Positions 26,629-37,802 of a DNA stretch of 64,000 nucleotides are shown here, piece by piece. A model generated the notes under the pieces. It was not told where the DNA came from. It saw only the letters and a list, made by a program, of their open reading frames with translations, and ran no database searches. Position numbers and translations under genes: made by a program. Position 1 is the stretch's first letter; the number at the start of each line of letters is the position of its first letter. This DNA is from Aphrophora alni (lineage: Eukaryota; Arthropoda; Insecta; Hemiptera; Aphrophoridae): NCBI GenBank assembly GCA_963513935.1, contig OY740770.1, forward strand, positions 86,711,267-86,775,266, read 5' to 3'.

Positions 26629-28587
26629 TTATTTGTATTGTATATCTTCTACATATTTATCTGGACATTCATCTTTCGGTGAAATCATATGTTGTATTCA
26701 TTATACAAATTCATATTTTAAGACTTTCCACCCAAAACCGCTTTACGGTAAAAAATATTTATAATTTTTTATTTTTTTTTACCAAAATAATCTCAACAAA
26801 AAGTGATTAAACATAAAATACGCCTAAGTCACTCCATATTATATCCATCAGATTAATTAATCATCTACTGCTTCCCTTTACTTGACTATTGCTAGCGTTA
26901 CTTTTTTATGTAGAAAAGGTAGGCCTATTCGATTTACCAGCAAGGAAAGAGAAACAGCTGGTAAACATAATTATTGTAATATGGTGAACAAAAGCATTTC
27001 AAATTACAGTAGATAACTGATTTTCTCTAAGGTTTCGAGATGACTTCACATTATTTTAAACAAGTTACGAAACAAGACTGATACCACAAATTTTAATAGA
27101 AATAAACAAATCTAGGAAGTTGGTGCAAAATATTTGTTAAATGTGTTTCATGGCAGTGGTATTTGTTAATCATGCGAATTTTATCAATAGAGAAACAATA
27201 TGTAGTAACAAGAAGTAACTTTACATCAGAAATTAGTTGTCGACATTTTGCTATTGAAAGTTTAGACTTCCTGACATACTTTAGAGACAAAGGTTTAAAT
27301 TCAAATTGTCTATAAGAAAAAACACATAAAAAGTGTAACGAGGTATAACCATTAAAATCTGTTCAGTTGTTTTGGTTATAGTTCAGTCAATGTCAAAGGA
27401 TGAAGTGAAGAAGAAAATATTGAGAAATGTTGTCATGTTGTTATTTTTCTCCTACATCTCTGAACGGATTTCTTGATCTTTATTTTTGTTTCTAATTTAT
27501 TTTTGAATTTATTGTGTTCCTAATATAGAACCGTTTTATTGATAAAAAAATATTGGTCGATGAAATGCCTTCGGAAGGCAAATTGCTTTGTCAGGAAGCT
27601 ACGTTTAACTTGGTGGTCGGGAACGCTGTCGCGTTTCTACAGACAGCCATTTTGAACATAGCTAAAGACATCGACCACTGTCTAAAATATGATTTTACCT
27701 CGTGTTTACAAACAAAATATTTAGATTTTTGTTAAACAAATATTTTATTAATAATATAAGTTTGATATTTTTCTGTGATTCTCTGATACTTTGATATTTA
27801 AAGTGACAAGAGATTTGATCAAACGGAATTAAACATAACTGACCTTGCAACTTAATAATGGAAAGCGGTGAAGAAATATTTAAGATATTTTTCTTTTATT
27901 TCTTGTTCCTTTTTTTACTGTATTTTGAAAGTTTGTTTTATAGTTTGCTTAACGAATATTATAACCTGAAACCATATATTAAACTAATTAAATTTGTTTA
28001 CGATTCAGACAATAATTCTTAGCATAGGCTTGAAGCAGTTTATACACACAAACAAACAAATCAATTACTTATGATCAGCTTAAATCAATTTTACCTCTGG
28101 ACAACTTTAGCTTTAGAAAGTACAATACATAAACAAGTCTGATTAAACGAATTGCATTTTAACTAATCTTAATATTGTAAAGTTGGAAGCAATATTTAGA
28201 ACAAAAATTAAAAAAAAAAAAATTATTTCGTGTTCATTCAGAGATTTATTTTTTGGAGCTATCTTCCATATAACAAAAAAAAAAACAAATATGCTTAAAA
28301 TTTTAATAAAACTAGTTAAATTATTTAGAACTTGCGTTCAAACTTTCCAAACAAAACGTAAGCCAAAATTCTCTTTTTGTGTAAAAAAAAAATAAATAAA
28401 TAAAAAAGTTTATTTACTAGTACATTAACACATAAAATAACCTTTAAATTTGTTATTTGCATTCTATATGGCAAAATTCTTATTTTTAATGTTTAAAAAA
28501 AAAAACAATTTAAACATAGTATTCACTAACCTAATAACAAATATTTTACATAGACATAAATGTTTTAAGTTTTATATTTAATTTCAG
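21639..28587 (+). other. Intron of chemosensory protein B
   Basis: A 6.9-kb phase-1 intron from GTGAGT to TTTCAG. It contains a low-complexity repeat block (about 26330-26632) and a degenerate dispersed-repeat-like patch with GTCTGTCTGTTGTCTGTGC near 24092. A short open stretch at 27553-27735 has nearly balanced composition but no recognisable motif. Otherwise it is AT-rich sequence with no gene that I can support. Confidence 0.85.
26330..26632. repeat. TTTACTTATTTA-rich imperfect tandem repeats and (TTA)n
   Basis: Units with TTACTTATTTATTTGTTTATT and TATTTGCATTGTATTTACTA (each quoted in part) recur two to four times and run into an uninterrupted (TTA)n at about 26594-26628. This block produces several overlapping frames rich in Phe, Ile and Tyr that are artefacts. 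Confidence 0.85.
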
Positions 28588-28778
28588 GTGTATTACCGGA
28601 CGCTTTAAAAACTAGCTGTGCTAAATGTACTCCCAACCAAAGAGAAAAGGGAATTAAGGCAATAAAGAAACTAAAAAAGGATTATCCTCAAGAATGGAAA
28701 CAATTGAGTACAAAATGGGACCCTACAGGCGCTTTTACAAGAAAATTTGAAGAAGACCAAAAGAAGAAGAAGAATTAA
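28588..28778 (+). CDS. Chemosensory protein B (CSP/OS-D family), exon 2
   Basis: After acceptor TTTCAG the two bases GT complete an Arg codon with the last base of exon 1. The exon encodes 62 residues and stops with TAA at 28776-28778. VLPDALKTSCAKC supplies the last two cysteines and completes a perfect C-x6-C-x18-C-x2-C pattern. KAIKKLKKDYPQEWKQLSTK and KWDPTG match the helix 4-6 region and the conserved WDP/YDP motif. The tail is very lysine-rich (EEDQKKKKN), a known variable feature of the family. Confidence 0.95.
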
Positions 28779-28846
28779 TGTTTTTTAGGAGGATCCCAAA
28801 ACAGTATTTACTCGAAAGGTTTTTAAGAAAAAGATAGAAGAACAAT

Positions 28847-28852
28847 AATAAA
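28847..28852 (+). terminator. Poly(A) signal of chemosensory protein B
   Basis: AATAAA lies 69 bases after the stop codon. Confidence 0.6.
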
Positions 28853-29338
28853 GTTAAGTGATGGCTCCTGCAGTGTTATAAGTAAATTTGGAAAAAAAAA
28901 TTACGCTCTTGTTGGGCTTAATTTATTTGTGTAAATATTTATATTAAACTTGTGATTTATGATATTAATTAAACAAATGATTTTGTAAAAAAATATAAAT
29001 GTCTAACTACTTGAACTCACAAATGGTATTCTAAAAATAATCATCAAAGGAACAGATTGATTCCTCCACAATCGACCAATAACCTTGATTTAAAATTGAA
29101 ATTAAAATATACACACTTTGGAAAGATAAAAAAAGGGATATAAACCAAGACTACTGGGAAAACAGTGTTTATTCAGCTATGAATAACAACTAGGGATCCA
29201 GACTTAACTCTGAGGGTTACACTTTTACAAATCTTGCATATCGTTGTCATTTACCTTATGTCAAATTCTATTAGATAAACATCGTTCAATTTAAAATGTT
29301 ATTTATTTATTTTTTTTAATTTAAAATTTTAAAGTAAA

Positions 29339-29503
29339 GTGACTGAGACCACAGTAGGCCTAGACATTTTGTTTGATCGTGAGGTCCTGGAGCCCAAAAT
29401 AAGGAGGATCTTTGGACCCCAACAACCAGACATAAATTTTGACAAGAATACCCTGCACAAGATCCTGGAGATTGTTAGATGGACTGGAGTTGGCATAAGG
29501 TGA
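29339..29503 (+). pseudogene. Possible LINE ORF2 C-terminal fragment
   Basis: A 54-codon open stretch contains LDILFDREVLEPKIRRIFG and later LHKILEIVRWTGVGIR before TGA at 29501. The closing 'hydrophobic-I-V-R-x-T-G' pattern is what many insect non-LTR ORF2 proteins end with (…IxFIxxTG…). No reverse-transcriptase core is present, so the call is tentative. It lies immediately left of the composite DNA transposon. Confidence 0.35.
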
Positions 29504-29582
29504 ACAAGAAAGGGGAGCACAATAGGCTCATAGCCGAAGTACTGGAGACTATAGTTAGTTGTGGAACGGTCGGAGTGAGGCA

Positions 29583-29591
29583 GAGATTCGG
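29583..29591. repeat. MULE target-site duplication, left copy
   Basis: GAGATTCGG, identical to the sequence at 32773-32781. A nine-base duplication is the usual size for Mutator-like elements. Confidence 0.85.
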
Positions 29592-29814
29592 GGTGTCACG
29601 AAAAAAAAAACGCACTGCGAAGAAAGCGCACAGTTACAGTTAACCCTTTTGGAGTTACAAAAGGAATCCAGCCCCTATCTTCTTAGAAATAATGAATGTT
29701 ACACAGAAAATAAAAGTTGAATTAATTAGTTTCTGGTTCCCATCTCACTTTATCCAGGCTTTGGACTGGCTAAATGATTAAATATTGAATAGTTTTTAAT
29801 CATTTAGGCGTGTA

Positions 29815-30950
29815 ATCAGCATGAGTATAGCTTCGTCAATGTTAACTTTTTAAATACATTTACAGTCTTATCAGTATAATTATGCTTATTCAAAATCAGC
29901 AAAAGTGTAGCTTTGTCAATGGTAATTTTTTACATATATTTACAGTTTTAAAGTAGGCCTATACTATTATAGTACCCTACTAGCAAAATGGGAGTGCCGA
30001 TGGAGGTCAGGTAGCCACGCAGACCCCCCCCCCACACACACAAGCGCAGGGGATTAGGATCGGCCGCATTTCCGTTACGTTAATTAAGTCCCCTACTATA
30101 CTTGACTAATCAAAATATAATTTTGTTTATTTGTAATTTTCTTTTGACTTGTTTAGTATTTTTGAACTTTATAGATTATAACAAGAAAAATGATACCAAA
30201 CAACGTATATTTACTATAAATTGTACCTTGTTAGGTATCATATTTCACATTCCACGTAATCCAATAATATATCAATCCACAAGCTTTTCAGGTTTATAAA
30301 AACTCAAACTTGTAATGTAATCGCATTATAATTTATTATTCAAATATACTCAAATATTATTTAAATAATATATACACTCAAATTATATTTACAAGTATAA
30401 TTTACAAATAATGTTCACATAGTTTATAATAATACATTAGGCCACTAAAACCGGACTGTCGTAAAATAAATATTTCATACTATAGAGGAGGTTATAAGGA
30501 CGCTATTTTGAAAGACAAAATGAACAGTATAAATTAAAATTAGTAAACAAAAATTAAGGTTAAAGTATATCAACAATCTCCGATATTAGCCAGTACTTTG
30601 TTAACTATCATTGTATTGTGATCCAAGGTCTACTAGAGTAAATATTCATACTATGTTTGGTATCATTTTTCATGAAATGTTATGTAAAATCTTTTTTACA
30701 TAATTAATTTTTAAATACAATTAAGTATAACAAAAATTAATGTTTGATAGACTGAAGTACACTAGATGACTCATAGAGTTGGAAGGAAGGAAGGTCCAAA
30801 TACCTTGCGCGCGTGAGTGTGAGGGTGCGTGTTTGCGAGGGGACTTGACCTGGCCTCCATCTGTGCCCCCACTTTGCTATTACTATAGGCTTGTTTTAAA
30901 TCAGCATGAATGTAGCTTCTTCAATATTATCTGTTTACTATTTACATTCT
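29815..30950. repeat. Internal repeats of the MULE non-coding region
   Basis: A unit of the type ATCAGCAxxAxTGTAGCTTC-TCAATG occurs at about 29816, 29895 and 30901 in direct orientation. A second unit (GCCTATACTATTATAGTA … GATGGAGGTCAGG, about 29955-30012) recurs inverted at about 30853-30891. A C-run followed by CACACACACA lies at 30024-30042. No protein is encoded here. Confidence 0.6.
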
Positions 30951-30970
30951 TTTCTTGTCTTGCTTTTCCT

Positions 30971-32331
30971 CTAGACAAGCTTTAAACACCCTTTGATGTT
31001 GCCATTTTCTTGATACTTCTTCACAGTTCTTTCCAGTTTCTTATATAACTCGATGTAAGTTTTTTTCTCTTTTTCCCCAGCTAAATTCAGTTCTATCCTC
31101 ATGTACATACAAGAAGATTCCTTCCCTTCACTCTTCAAACAAAGTATGACATCTCTGATTTTGGGGTTGGTCGTCCAAGAAGATTGTTGATTTTGTTGTG
31201 CCAACCTTCCACAGCGTTCGTAGTCCTGTGTCGCCTAGCATAGCAATTTCACAATTCAATAGGAATTTCATCATTATGCAGCCATTGTTCGACGAAATAG
31301 TCGAAGAAGCGAGTTAATTTCGGGTTTTCAGGAGCCTGTGAGTGAATTTCAACCCAGCCGTCTTGGACATCTTCATTTTTCAAGAATGCTAACGCAGCAC
31401 ATATTTGAGTGGACAGTCGGATTTGTTCATTTTCTCTATATTCACATGTCAATTCAGTTTCTTGTATTTTTCTCCACAGACATTTTTTCAAATGAAAGTA
31501 TCACCCATGGATTTCAACTGATGGCAGAACTTCTCTAATTGCAGCTATTGCACTCGCCTCGAAATCAACGTAGATTTGTCTTGGATTCCATTCTGGGACT
31601 GCTTGCAGTACATGACGAAAAAAAACGAACGCATGTAGCTTTCTTCTTGTTTGGAAGTAGGCCAAACAACTGGATAAACGTTAGTTTCTGGGTCAGAGCT
31701 TCCATAATCAGCATGGATGGTGTAAATTTGACCGAATTGTTTATTACAAATTTTAAAAGTTCCATCCATTAAAAAGCCTTGTAGGTTCCTCAGGCACTCT
31801 TTTCCTTTTTCTGAACAAAAAATGATCATCCGTTCCTCTGAGCCTTCATCCACTAAAATAAATTTTGATCCGTTGTTCATCTGAAGCAATTCTTCGTCTA
31901 AAATATCTTCTTCTCTAGTCTTAGGCTCCTTTTGGGTTCCACGTGCACTGATTCTTTGTATGTACATACTTCTTTTTTGTGGTCAGTTGTTGCAGCATTT
32001 CTGTTACAAAATTATAGCCCTTGTTGTGGAGGTCTCCAAGTTCTTCTCTGTAGATCTTTGAAATGGACGTGTCTTCTTCACGGGCTCTCTTCTTTGCAAC
32101 GTTGATGCTCTTCCCAATTTCCAATCTGGCTGTGTCTGGTGCTGCACATGAGTGATCAGTAATTTCTAAAATTTCGCCATTTTTACTTTTTAACATTCCA
32201 CGGCACCTACTTGACCTTTCCTTCTGACATCGCCAAACTATTAACCCATCTATCTTCTTCCTAAACTCCCTATATGCGTATCTGTTATAATGTGCTGCAG
32301 GCTTACCTTTGATAGTAGTTAATACTTCCAT
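30971..32331 (-). pseudogene. MULE transposase with N-terminal FLYWCH zinc finger
   Basis: The minus-strand ATG at 32331 starts MEVLTTIKGKPAAHYNRYAY, followed by REFRKK, WRCQKERSSRCRGML and ITDHSCAAP. These form a FLYWCH zinc finger with its Cys2-His2-type ligands. A frameshift near 31950 leads into the MULE catalytic domain: FMDGTFKIC (first Asp), IYTIHADYG, VYPVVW, then VDFEASAIAAIREVLPS (second Asp). A TGA interrupts just before a FHLKKCLWRKIQ segment. A second TGA lies near 31240, followed by HRTTNAVEGWHNKINNLLG, which carries the third acidic residue, and a lysine-rich coiled C-terminus ending at 30971. All three catalytic acidic residues are still readable, and lesions amount to a few stops and frameshifts, so this is a fairly recent inactivation. 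Confidence 0.9.
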
Positions 32332-32499
32332 AACTAAACCACTAAAAATACTAAAAAGAATTATATGTTCAAAACACAAGTACCTTAAACTAGTAACTAT
32401 AACTTTAACATTAGGCCTACTAACTTTAAAACACTAAAAGAGATGATTGCTGCTTATGAAGTAAGTGACTTGAAGGACCACCAGAACAGTAATCACAAA

Positions 32500-32660
32500 G
32501 ATGGGGCGGATGCTCGGGATAAATGTACCTGATTTATATTACGTGTATCACATACCTATTGTATTACGTGATGACACACCCGAAGGGGTGAACTGTGGTG
32601 GATGGTCAGGAGAAATGTACCTGAGTTATTGTATTGTGTGATGACTCACCTCCAAGTATT
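32500..32660. repeat. Short diverged direct repeats inside the MULE right end
   Basis: The sequence around 32512 (GATGCTCGGGATAAATGTACC … GTGATGACACACC, in parts) is repeated with divergence around 32603 (GATGGTCAGGAGAAATGTACC … GTGATGACTCACC). This is part of the 5' non-coding region of the transposase gene. Confidence 0.6.
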
Positions 32661-32772
32661 CATTTCCTGGTAACGTAACCCCTACCCTAAACTATCTCAT
32701 TGGCCCTTGTGCGCTTTCTTCGCACATATCTATATGTGCGCTTTATTCCCTGTGTGCTTTTTTCGCATAATC

Positions 32773-32781
32773 GAGATTCGG
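32773..32781. repeat. MULE target-site duplication, right copy
   Basis: GAGATTCGG, identical to 29583-29591. The undisturbed counterpart of this site can be read in the opposite arm of the host element near 33878-33886. Confidence 0.85.
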
Positions 32782-33004
32782 TCAACTGGAACTAATCGGG
32801 TTAGCTTGCCCAGGCTCGGGTCCCATTGTTGGGGCAATCTTACTGACCTGCGCGGAGACAATAGGCATTGACCCATAATATATTTGTCCAGTACAAATAT
32901 TTAGCTTAGACAATTTTTAATAATTGACAAAAACAAATATCACTACGACTTAAGTATACAATTTCAAATAAATCGGTTTATTTTTGTTATACAACAAGTA
33001 TTGT
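32782..33004. repeat. Left inverted arm (inner part) of the Tc1/IS630-like element
   Basis: It starts TCAACTGGAACTAATCGGG and pairs with the right arm at about 33640-33877. The pairing extends through GACAATTTTTAATAATTGAC, AACAAATATCACTAC and ATAAATCGGTTTATTTTTG, ending at TTATACAACAAG. Similarity is high apart from an approximately 20-base insertion in the right arm. Confidence 0.85.
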
Positions 33005-33318
33005 TATTAACAAAAGTGAAAAATTATTATTAATTAATGTGAGATTATTGTTATATAAGTTTCAATAAAAATAACAAATTATGTAAATGTTATCAAACTT
33101 TACTTTAATGAATGGATTGCTTCTACAAGTATTTACAACAATACACTATTAACCAGTATTTACAACAAGGTAAGAAGTTAAGATATCATAACCTCATAAC
33201 ATTATTATTTCTATAACTATATTTCTAGCTAAAATCTGATAAATTATAGTAAAACTTAACTTAATCAGTACCAAGAGGTAGTGCCAAATCGTCCCATGAT
33301 TCTTCAAAGTCAGCTTCT

Positions 33319-33660
33319 TCATCGGTCTCGCTGTTGTTCTTCATCATTCCCTGCATCTAAAACGATTATTTTGTCTTGAATTTCATCACAGATCGAGTCC
33401 ATTCTCCACATCATATCTTCAATGTTTTTAACATGAGAGACGAATTTTTTCCAGTCTTCAGAAGAAACTTTGTCTAGAGTTTCGACAGATTTGAATGTGT
33501 AATCTGTATTGTTTCTTGCGACTTCACTTTTCACTTTTGCCCACACTAATTCAATAGGGTTTAAGTCGCAGTGATACGGGGGCAGACGAAATACGCAATG
33601 GCCAAACTCTTCAGCTAACTTATCAATTTTGAATTGTTTCGCCGCCTTGTTGTATAAGCA
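33319..33660 (-). pseudogene. Tc1/IS630-like transposase, C-terminal part only
   Basis: Minus-strand translation from about 33660 reads LAEEFGHCVFRLPPYHCDLN followed by PIELVWAKVK, VARNN, and an acidic tail ending at a stop at 33319. The 'RLPPYHCxLNPIELxWAxVK' block is the third catalytic region of a large insect family of IS630/Tc1-type DDE transposases. The N-terminal DNA-binding region and the first two catalytic aspartates are absent, because the upstream inverted arm joins directly to codons of this fragment (LYNKAAKQF). No in-frame start codon is convincing. This is an internal-deletion derivative. Confidence 0.88.
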
Positions 33661-33910
33661 AAAATAAACCGATTTATTTGAAATTTTATATTAAAATTCA
33701 CAGCATTTTATGACAAAAGTTGTAGTGATATTTGTTTTTGTCAATTATTAAAAATTGTCTAAGATAAATATTTGTACTGGACAAATATATTATGAGTCAG
33801 TGCCTATTGTCTCCATGCAGGTCGGTAAGATGCCCCAACAATGGGACCCAGGCAAGCTAAGCCGAGTGCCAGTTGACCGAATCTCGGCCTCACTCCGATC
33901 GTTCCACAAC
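33640..33910. repeat. Right inverted arm of the Tc1/IS630-like element
   Basis: Complementary to 32782-33004 and, outermost, to 29558-29591. It ends in CGTTCCACAAC followed by TA at 33911-33912. Because this arm was not invaded, it shows the original sequence at the MULE insertion site. Confidence 0.85.
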
Positions 33911-36900
33911 TATAATTAGAGCTTTAGCAATATGTCTCCAAGAAAAAAAAGGAAAATGGGAATTGTTATGTTGCTATGATATTTATATTTCTTTATCAAC
34001 GGTTCACAATGTTTTAAACTCTTCAACACACATTTAGTTGATGTCATTTGTCTTTCTGACTGCCGATTGTATTTTACGTAAGAGCAAGCTGTCAAATTAA
34101 CTGCAAATTGTAAAATTATATGAGGTGATCGAATGATTATATTCTCAACAAAATCTTTCAAAGGATTGACCGCAAATTTATGTAAATGTTTAACTATAGT
34201 TAAAATAAATTATATTGATTGTTTTTTTGATAAAATTCATAATATCAGTGTGTTTAAATAATTGCAAACTTTTGGTATGACCACATCAAAATAAATATAT
34301 TATACATATATTATATTAAATTTTTTCACAAGTTAAATTCTATTTAAATTCTAAGTTTTACGTTCCATTTTTGTTTTAAAAAATTGGGTGTTTCAAACCC
34401 AATTCTTCAAAACACAGATATACCTATAATTTTATTTAATAGCCATAAATTAAAATGTTCATAAATTTACGGCTAATCCATATTTTCACCCCCCCACTTA
34501 AAATGAAAGTGATTTTGACCAAAACCAATCATTCAATGGAAAACCTACCCCAAATCAAACTGAAGAATGATAAGTTAATTGATCGGATAGTTTAGTCATG
34601 AAATAATGTTAGTCACTTTTGGATTCATCTATAACTCTTATGTCCTTTGTTTCTAAAATTGAATCATTTGATTGGACTACTACACCTAATAAAACTTTAC
34701 AAAAAATGTGTAGTCTGATCATTTAGTTGAGAATATGCTTACAAAAATAACAGTCAGATGGGTGGAGAGATATAATATACCTCCAGAAAGATAGACATTA
34801 TTGTAAAAATGGCTGAGTGATCATAAGAGCTTAAAAATTTGAAGAACCATTCGAAATTTAGTAATGCCACATTCGAACTCTGCTCCGAAATATGTGAATT
34901 TTATAAATTTCATTCTATTAAGACCTTATTTTAAAGTGTTGATAATTTTGAAGCCAACCAATATTTCATTATCCATTCCTATTTTACCAAACCGTTCCAT
35001 CCACCTACCACTAGTATCCTATAGGCTATATCTAGTTAGTCAGACAACCCATTCTTGAGATATTGCATATGACCACCACTAATAATCTTTAACATATTTT
35101 CATTTTAAATTTAAATGATTTAGTGTAAAATCTAGTCATTCCATAGGACCTCCTCACCATATCGACCATTAAAATTTGTTGAAAATTGGAACATCTCTCC
35201 TTAATAATACATTACAATTCATAATTACAGATGAAATTCATAATTCGTTTTATGTTTTAACCTTTGGGGTATTCAGGAACAAATAAATAAGTACAAACTA
35301 ATGTCAAATACAAACACATCTCTTCATATTATTGAATGTATTATAAGTTTCAGAAAAATTGAACCATAATAACAAATCTTTATAAATTTGGGAGAATTTT
35401 AAACCTATTTGTCATACTATGTATGACAATCACTTTTACCCCACCACCTAAGTATTTTCCCCCCCTTTAAATCTAATAATTATATATAACAAACACCCCA
35501 CAATAAAGTTTATAATTTGAAGTAAATTGTAGAGCCTGTTCTTGAGATAATGTGTGATGTCACAGACAGACATTTAGTTTTAATTCTGCATATGGTCTAA
35601 ATATGTCCCTAAAGGCTCAAAAACGTTAAGAACATCATAAAAATTAATTTAATAATCTTAGCGGTTTCACAATAATTGGAAAATAAAATCTCGATGTTTA
35701 TATTTATGAAAATACAGGTTTGAAGTATTGTTCTATGACAAAATTTTGATGTTTAACTATTTTATTCTGGAAGAATTCTTATATTAATTGAGAAACACCA
35801 CTCAATTTGAAGCAGTCACTGCCAACTAACACACAATACTGTAGTTCCATACAGGTTGATACCAGTTAATGTTTTTAATACAACAATCAGTACAATCCCA
35901 AGTAAAAATCTCTGTTGATAGACGCTGACATTATATGATATGAACTCTTTTGTGGTCTGGACAAAAGAACAATTTTCTATATGTAATATTCAAAGATGGT
36001 CAATCTTTTTGATTAACCTTCACTTACTCTCCACACATCACTTATCATTTTTTCTTACCCAGTTCTGAATGTAAAATTAATGAAAACTTTTGGTAGGACA
36101 TTATCATTACCTCCCTTAACCTTCTTAACCTATTTTTACTTCTCTCACTGAGAGGGGACACTAAGTAAGGGATATGACATCCTTAAAACCAACACTTTCG
36201 ATTAATAAATGAAGGCAATAAAATGAAACATTACTATGAGATGTTTATTGCTATAATAAAATTCTATACAGTATAAAATATTCTAAAATATATACTTCTC
36301 ATTTGTAATGTGTAGTTTGTAGCAAACTTTTTTTTTTGCCTTTACAATTTCTGATTCTACTCAATAAACATTTCATATAGTAAAATGTTGATATATACTT
36401 ACTAACTCTGTCTGTGGTTTAATTGCCAAATATTTAATCCAATTTTCTAAGCAAACATATTGTAGTGTTTAAATATGTCATATATACATTACAAAATAAT
36501 CTTGGTTATAAATTTTCAATAGATATACTTAAACAACAGTTAATGTTAAGAATTTTTAAATAGGTATCATTTATAAAGTGTTGGATGATAAAAATTTTAA
36601 TTTTTGTTACGAACATTATTAACCGAAGCCTTATGATTGCTTGTTAAATTTTTTTTTAAGGTTTAATGTAAACCTCAAATAAATCTCGTTTAAGATAAAT
36701 TACACACAGATACTAAACTAAGAACAATTCGACATTTTAGTAGTAATTTTCATCTTAAAGAAAAAAATCCGAATTTGTGTATTTAGAAATATATATTATT
36801 TGTTACATTCTGTATATTTATTTGACTTATTTAGGCCTTATATATAATATCCTTTACATATAAATAATTGTTATCATTGTGTACTTCGAAAAACTTTCTG

Positions 36901-37802
36901 TGTTGCTTTCATTACTAATGGCGACATGATCGACAACAAGACGAATGATAGTACTTATATTTACAGAGTCGAGACTGGACGACCAAGTTACAGTTATGGA
37001 ATATGTCTTCACAATCCTCAGTTTCACCTACACGAAAACAAAACAAACTTGTTTAATATACAACATGTATTTTTTTTCTAATTCAAATGTGACTAATATA
37101 TATATAGTGAAATTGTGCAGTTTTATAACGTAAGTGTTTATTACTCTTATAAGTAAATTTCAACAATGAAGACATATCTTACTGCATTGGAATATTTTTT
37201 AAAGCATATTTCTAAGATAATGTCTGATTGTCAGGGGTACAAGGAGATTTCTTATTGTAATTCAATAATAACTAACATGGTTTCAATATTAAACTACAGG
37301 TGCAACTTCTCTCAATTTGAAAGCAGGAGATTATTGAAAGCTGTTGCTGTCATAAGGAGGAAATCTCCTTAAACCTTCCACAAACGTACATGCTTTTCAG
37401 ATATATTCATAAAACTATAGATTGCATGTTAGAGAGATAAACACCAACCAAGTAAACCTTGAAGAGGGCTGATAAATATGCTTAAATTATTTCATACAAG
37501 GTTTTGTAACCTTGTCTACAATAAATAAATTGTAAAGATTACTTATTCATAATAGTTTTGTTTTGAGACAAATTTGAGTGTAATGAAATGAAAATTGTGA
37601 CTACTATACTAAAATAATGACTTATTTTGGCTTAATGCATAGGTTATAGAATAACAATTTTGTTTCCTTGCTATAACTCTCTATTTATTTTCACAGATGG
37701 TAAACTGTTATATAATTAATAATAGAATGTCAATTGTATAAAATTATATACACCAGGCCATTTATGGTCTACGGGTAACAAGTTATTCTTAAATATTATT
37801 TG

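Larger units (their letters stand above)
29592..32772 (-). mobile_element. Mutator-like element (MULE) with FLYWCH-type transposase gene
   Basis: The element is delimited by identical 9-bp GAGATTCGG copies on both sides. Its ends share motifs in inverse orientation: CACGAAAAAAAAAACGCAC with TGCGAAGAAAGCGCACA on the left, and the complements of TTTTTTCGCAT and TTGTGCGCTTTCTTCGCACA on the right. These are degenerate terminal inverted repeats built of 'GCGAA-n-AAGCGCAC' units. The transposase lies on the minus strand (32331-30971). The left 1.3 kb is non-coding and contains short internal direct and inverted repeats. The element inserted into the left arm of an older Tc1/IS630-like element. Confidence 0.85.
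29558..33910 (-). mobile_element. Tc1/IS630-like DNA transposon, internally deleted and split by a MULE
   Basis: The ends are GTTGTGGAACGGTCGGAG at 29558 and the complement of GTTGTGGAACGATCGGAG ending at 33910, each bordered outside by TA, the target duplication of the IS630/Tc1/mariner superfamily. The left arm runs 29558-29591, is interrupted by the MULE insertion, and continues at 32782. The two arms then stay complementary for more than 200 bases. Removing the insert together with one copy of the 9-bp duplication makes the left arm match the right arm through the break. Inside, only the C-terminal part of a transposase remains (minus strand, 33660-33319). The element is therefore a deletion derivative that could only have been mobilised in trans. 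Confidence 0.85.

Noticed and set aside
26219..26810. Overlapping open frames of 65-129 codons rich in Phe, Ile, Leu and Tyr
   Set aside because: They are produced by TTTA/TTA simple repeats. Three frames are open at once, which shows composition and not coding.
27553..27735. Balanced-composition open stretch in the CSP B intron
   Set aside because: It lacks a convincing start, splice context or family motif. The short inverted GGTCGATG/CATCGACC at its edges is too small to call an element.
29329..29520. Minus-strand 63-codon frame
   Set aside because: It is the shadow of the + strand LINE-like fragment, whose residues fit a known pattern better.
31338..31772. Plus-strand frames opposite the MULE transposase
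   Set aside because: They are antisense shadows of a well-recognised minus-strand transposase.
37166..37372. Plus-strand 68-codon frame, considered as a possible PLAC or TSR exon on either strand
   Set aside because: Cysteine spacing does not fit PLAC or TSP1 on either strand, and no splice sites fit.
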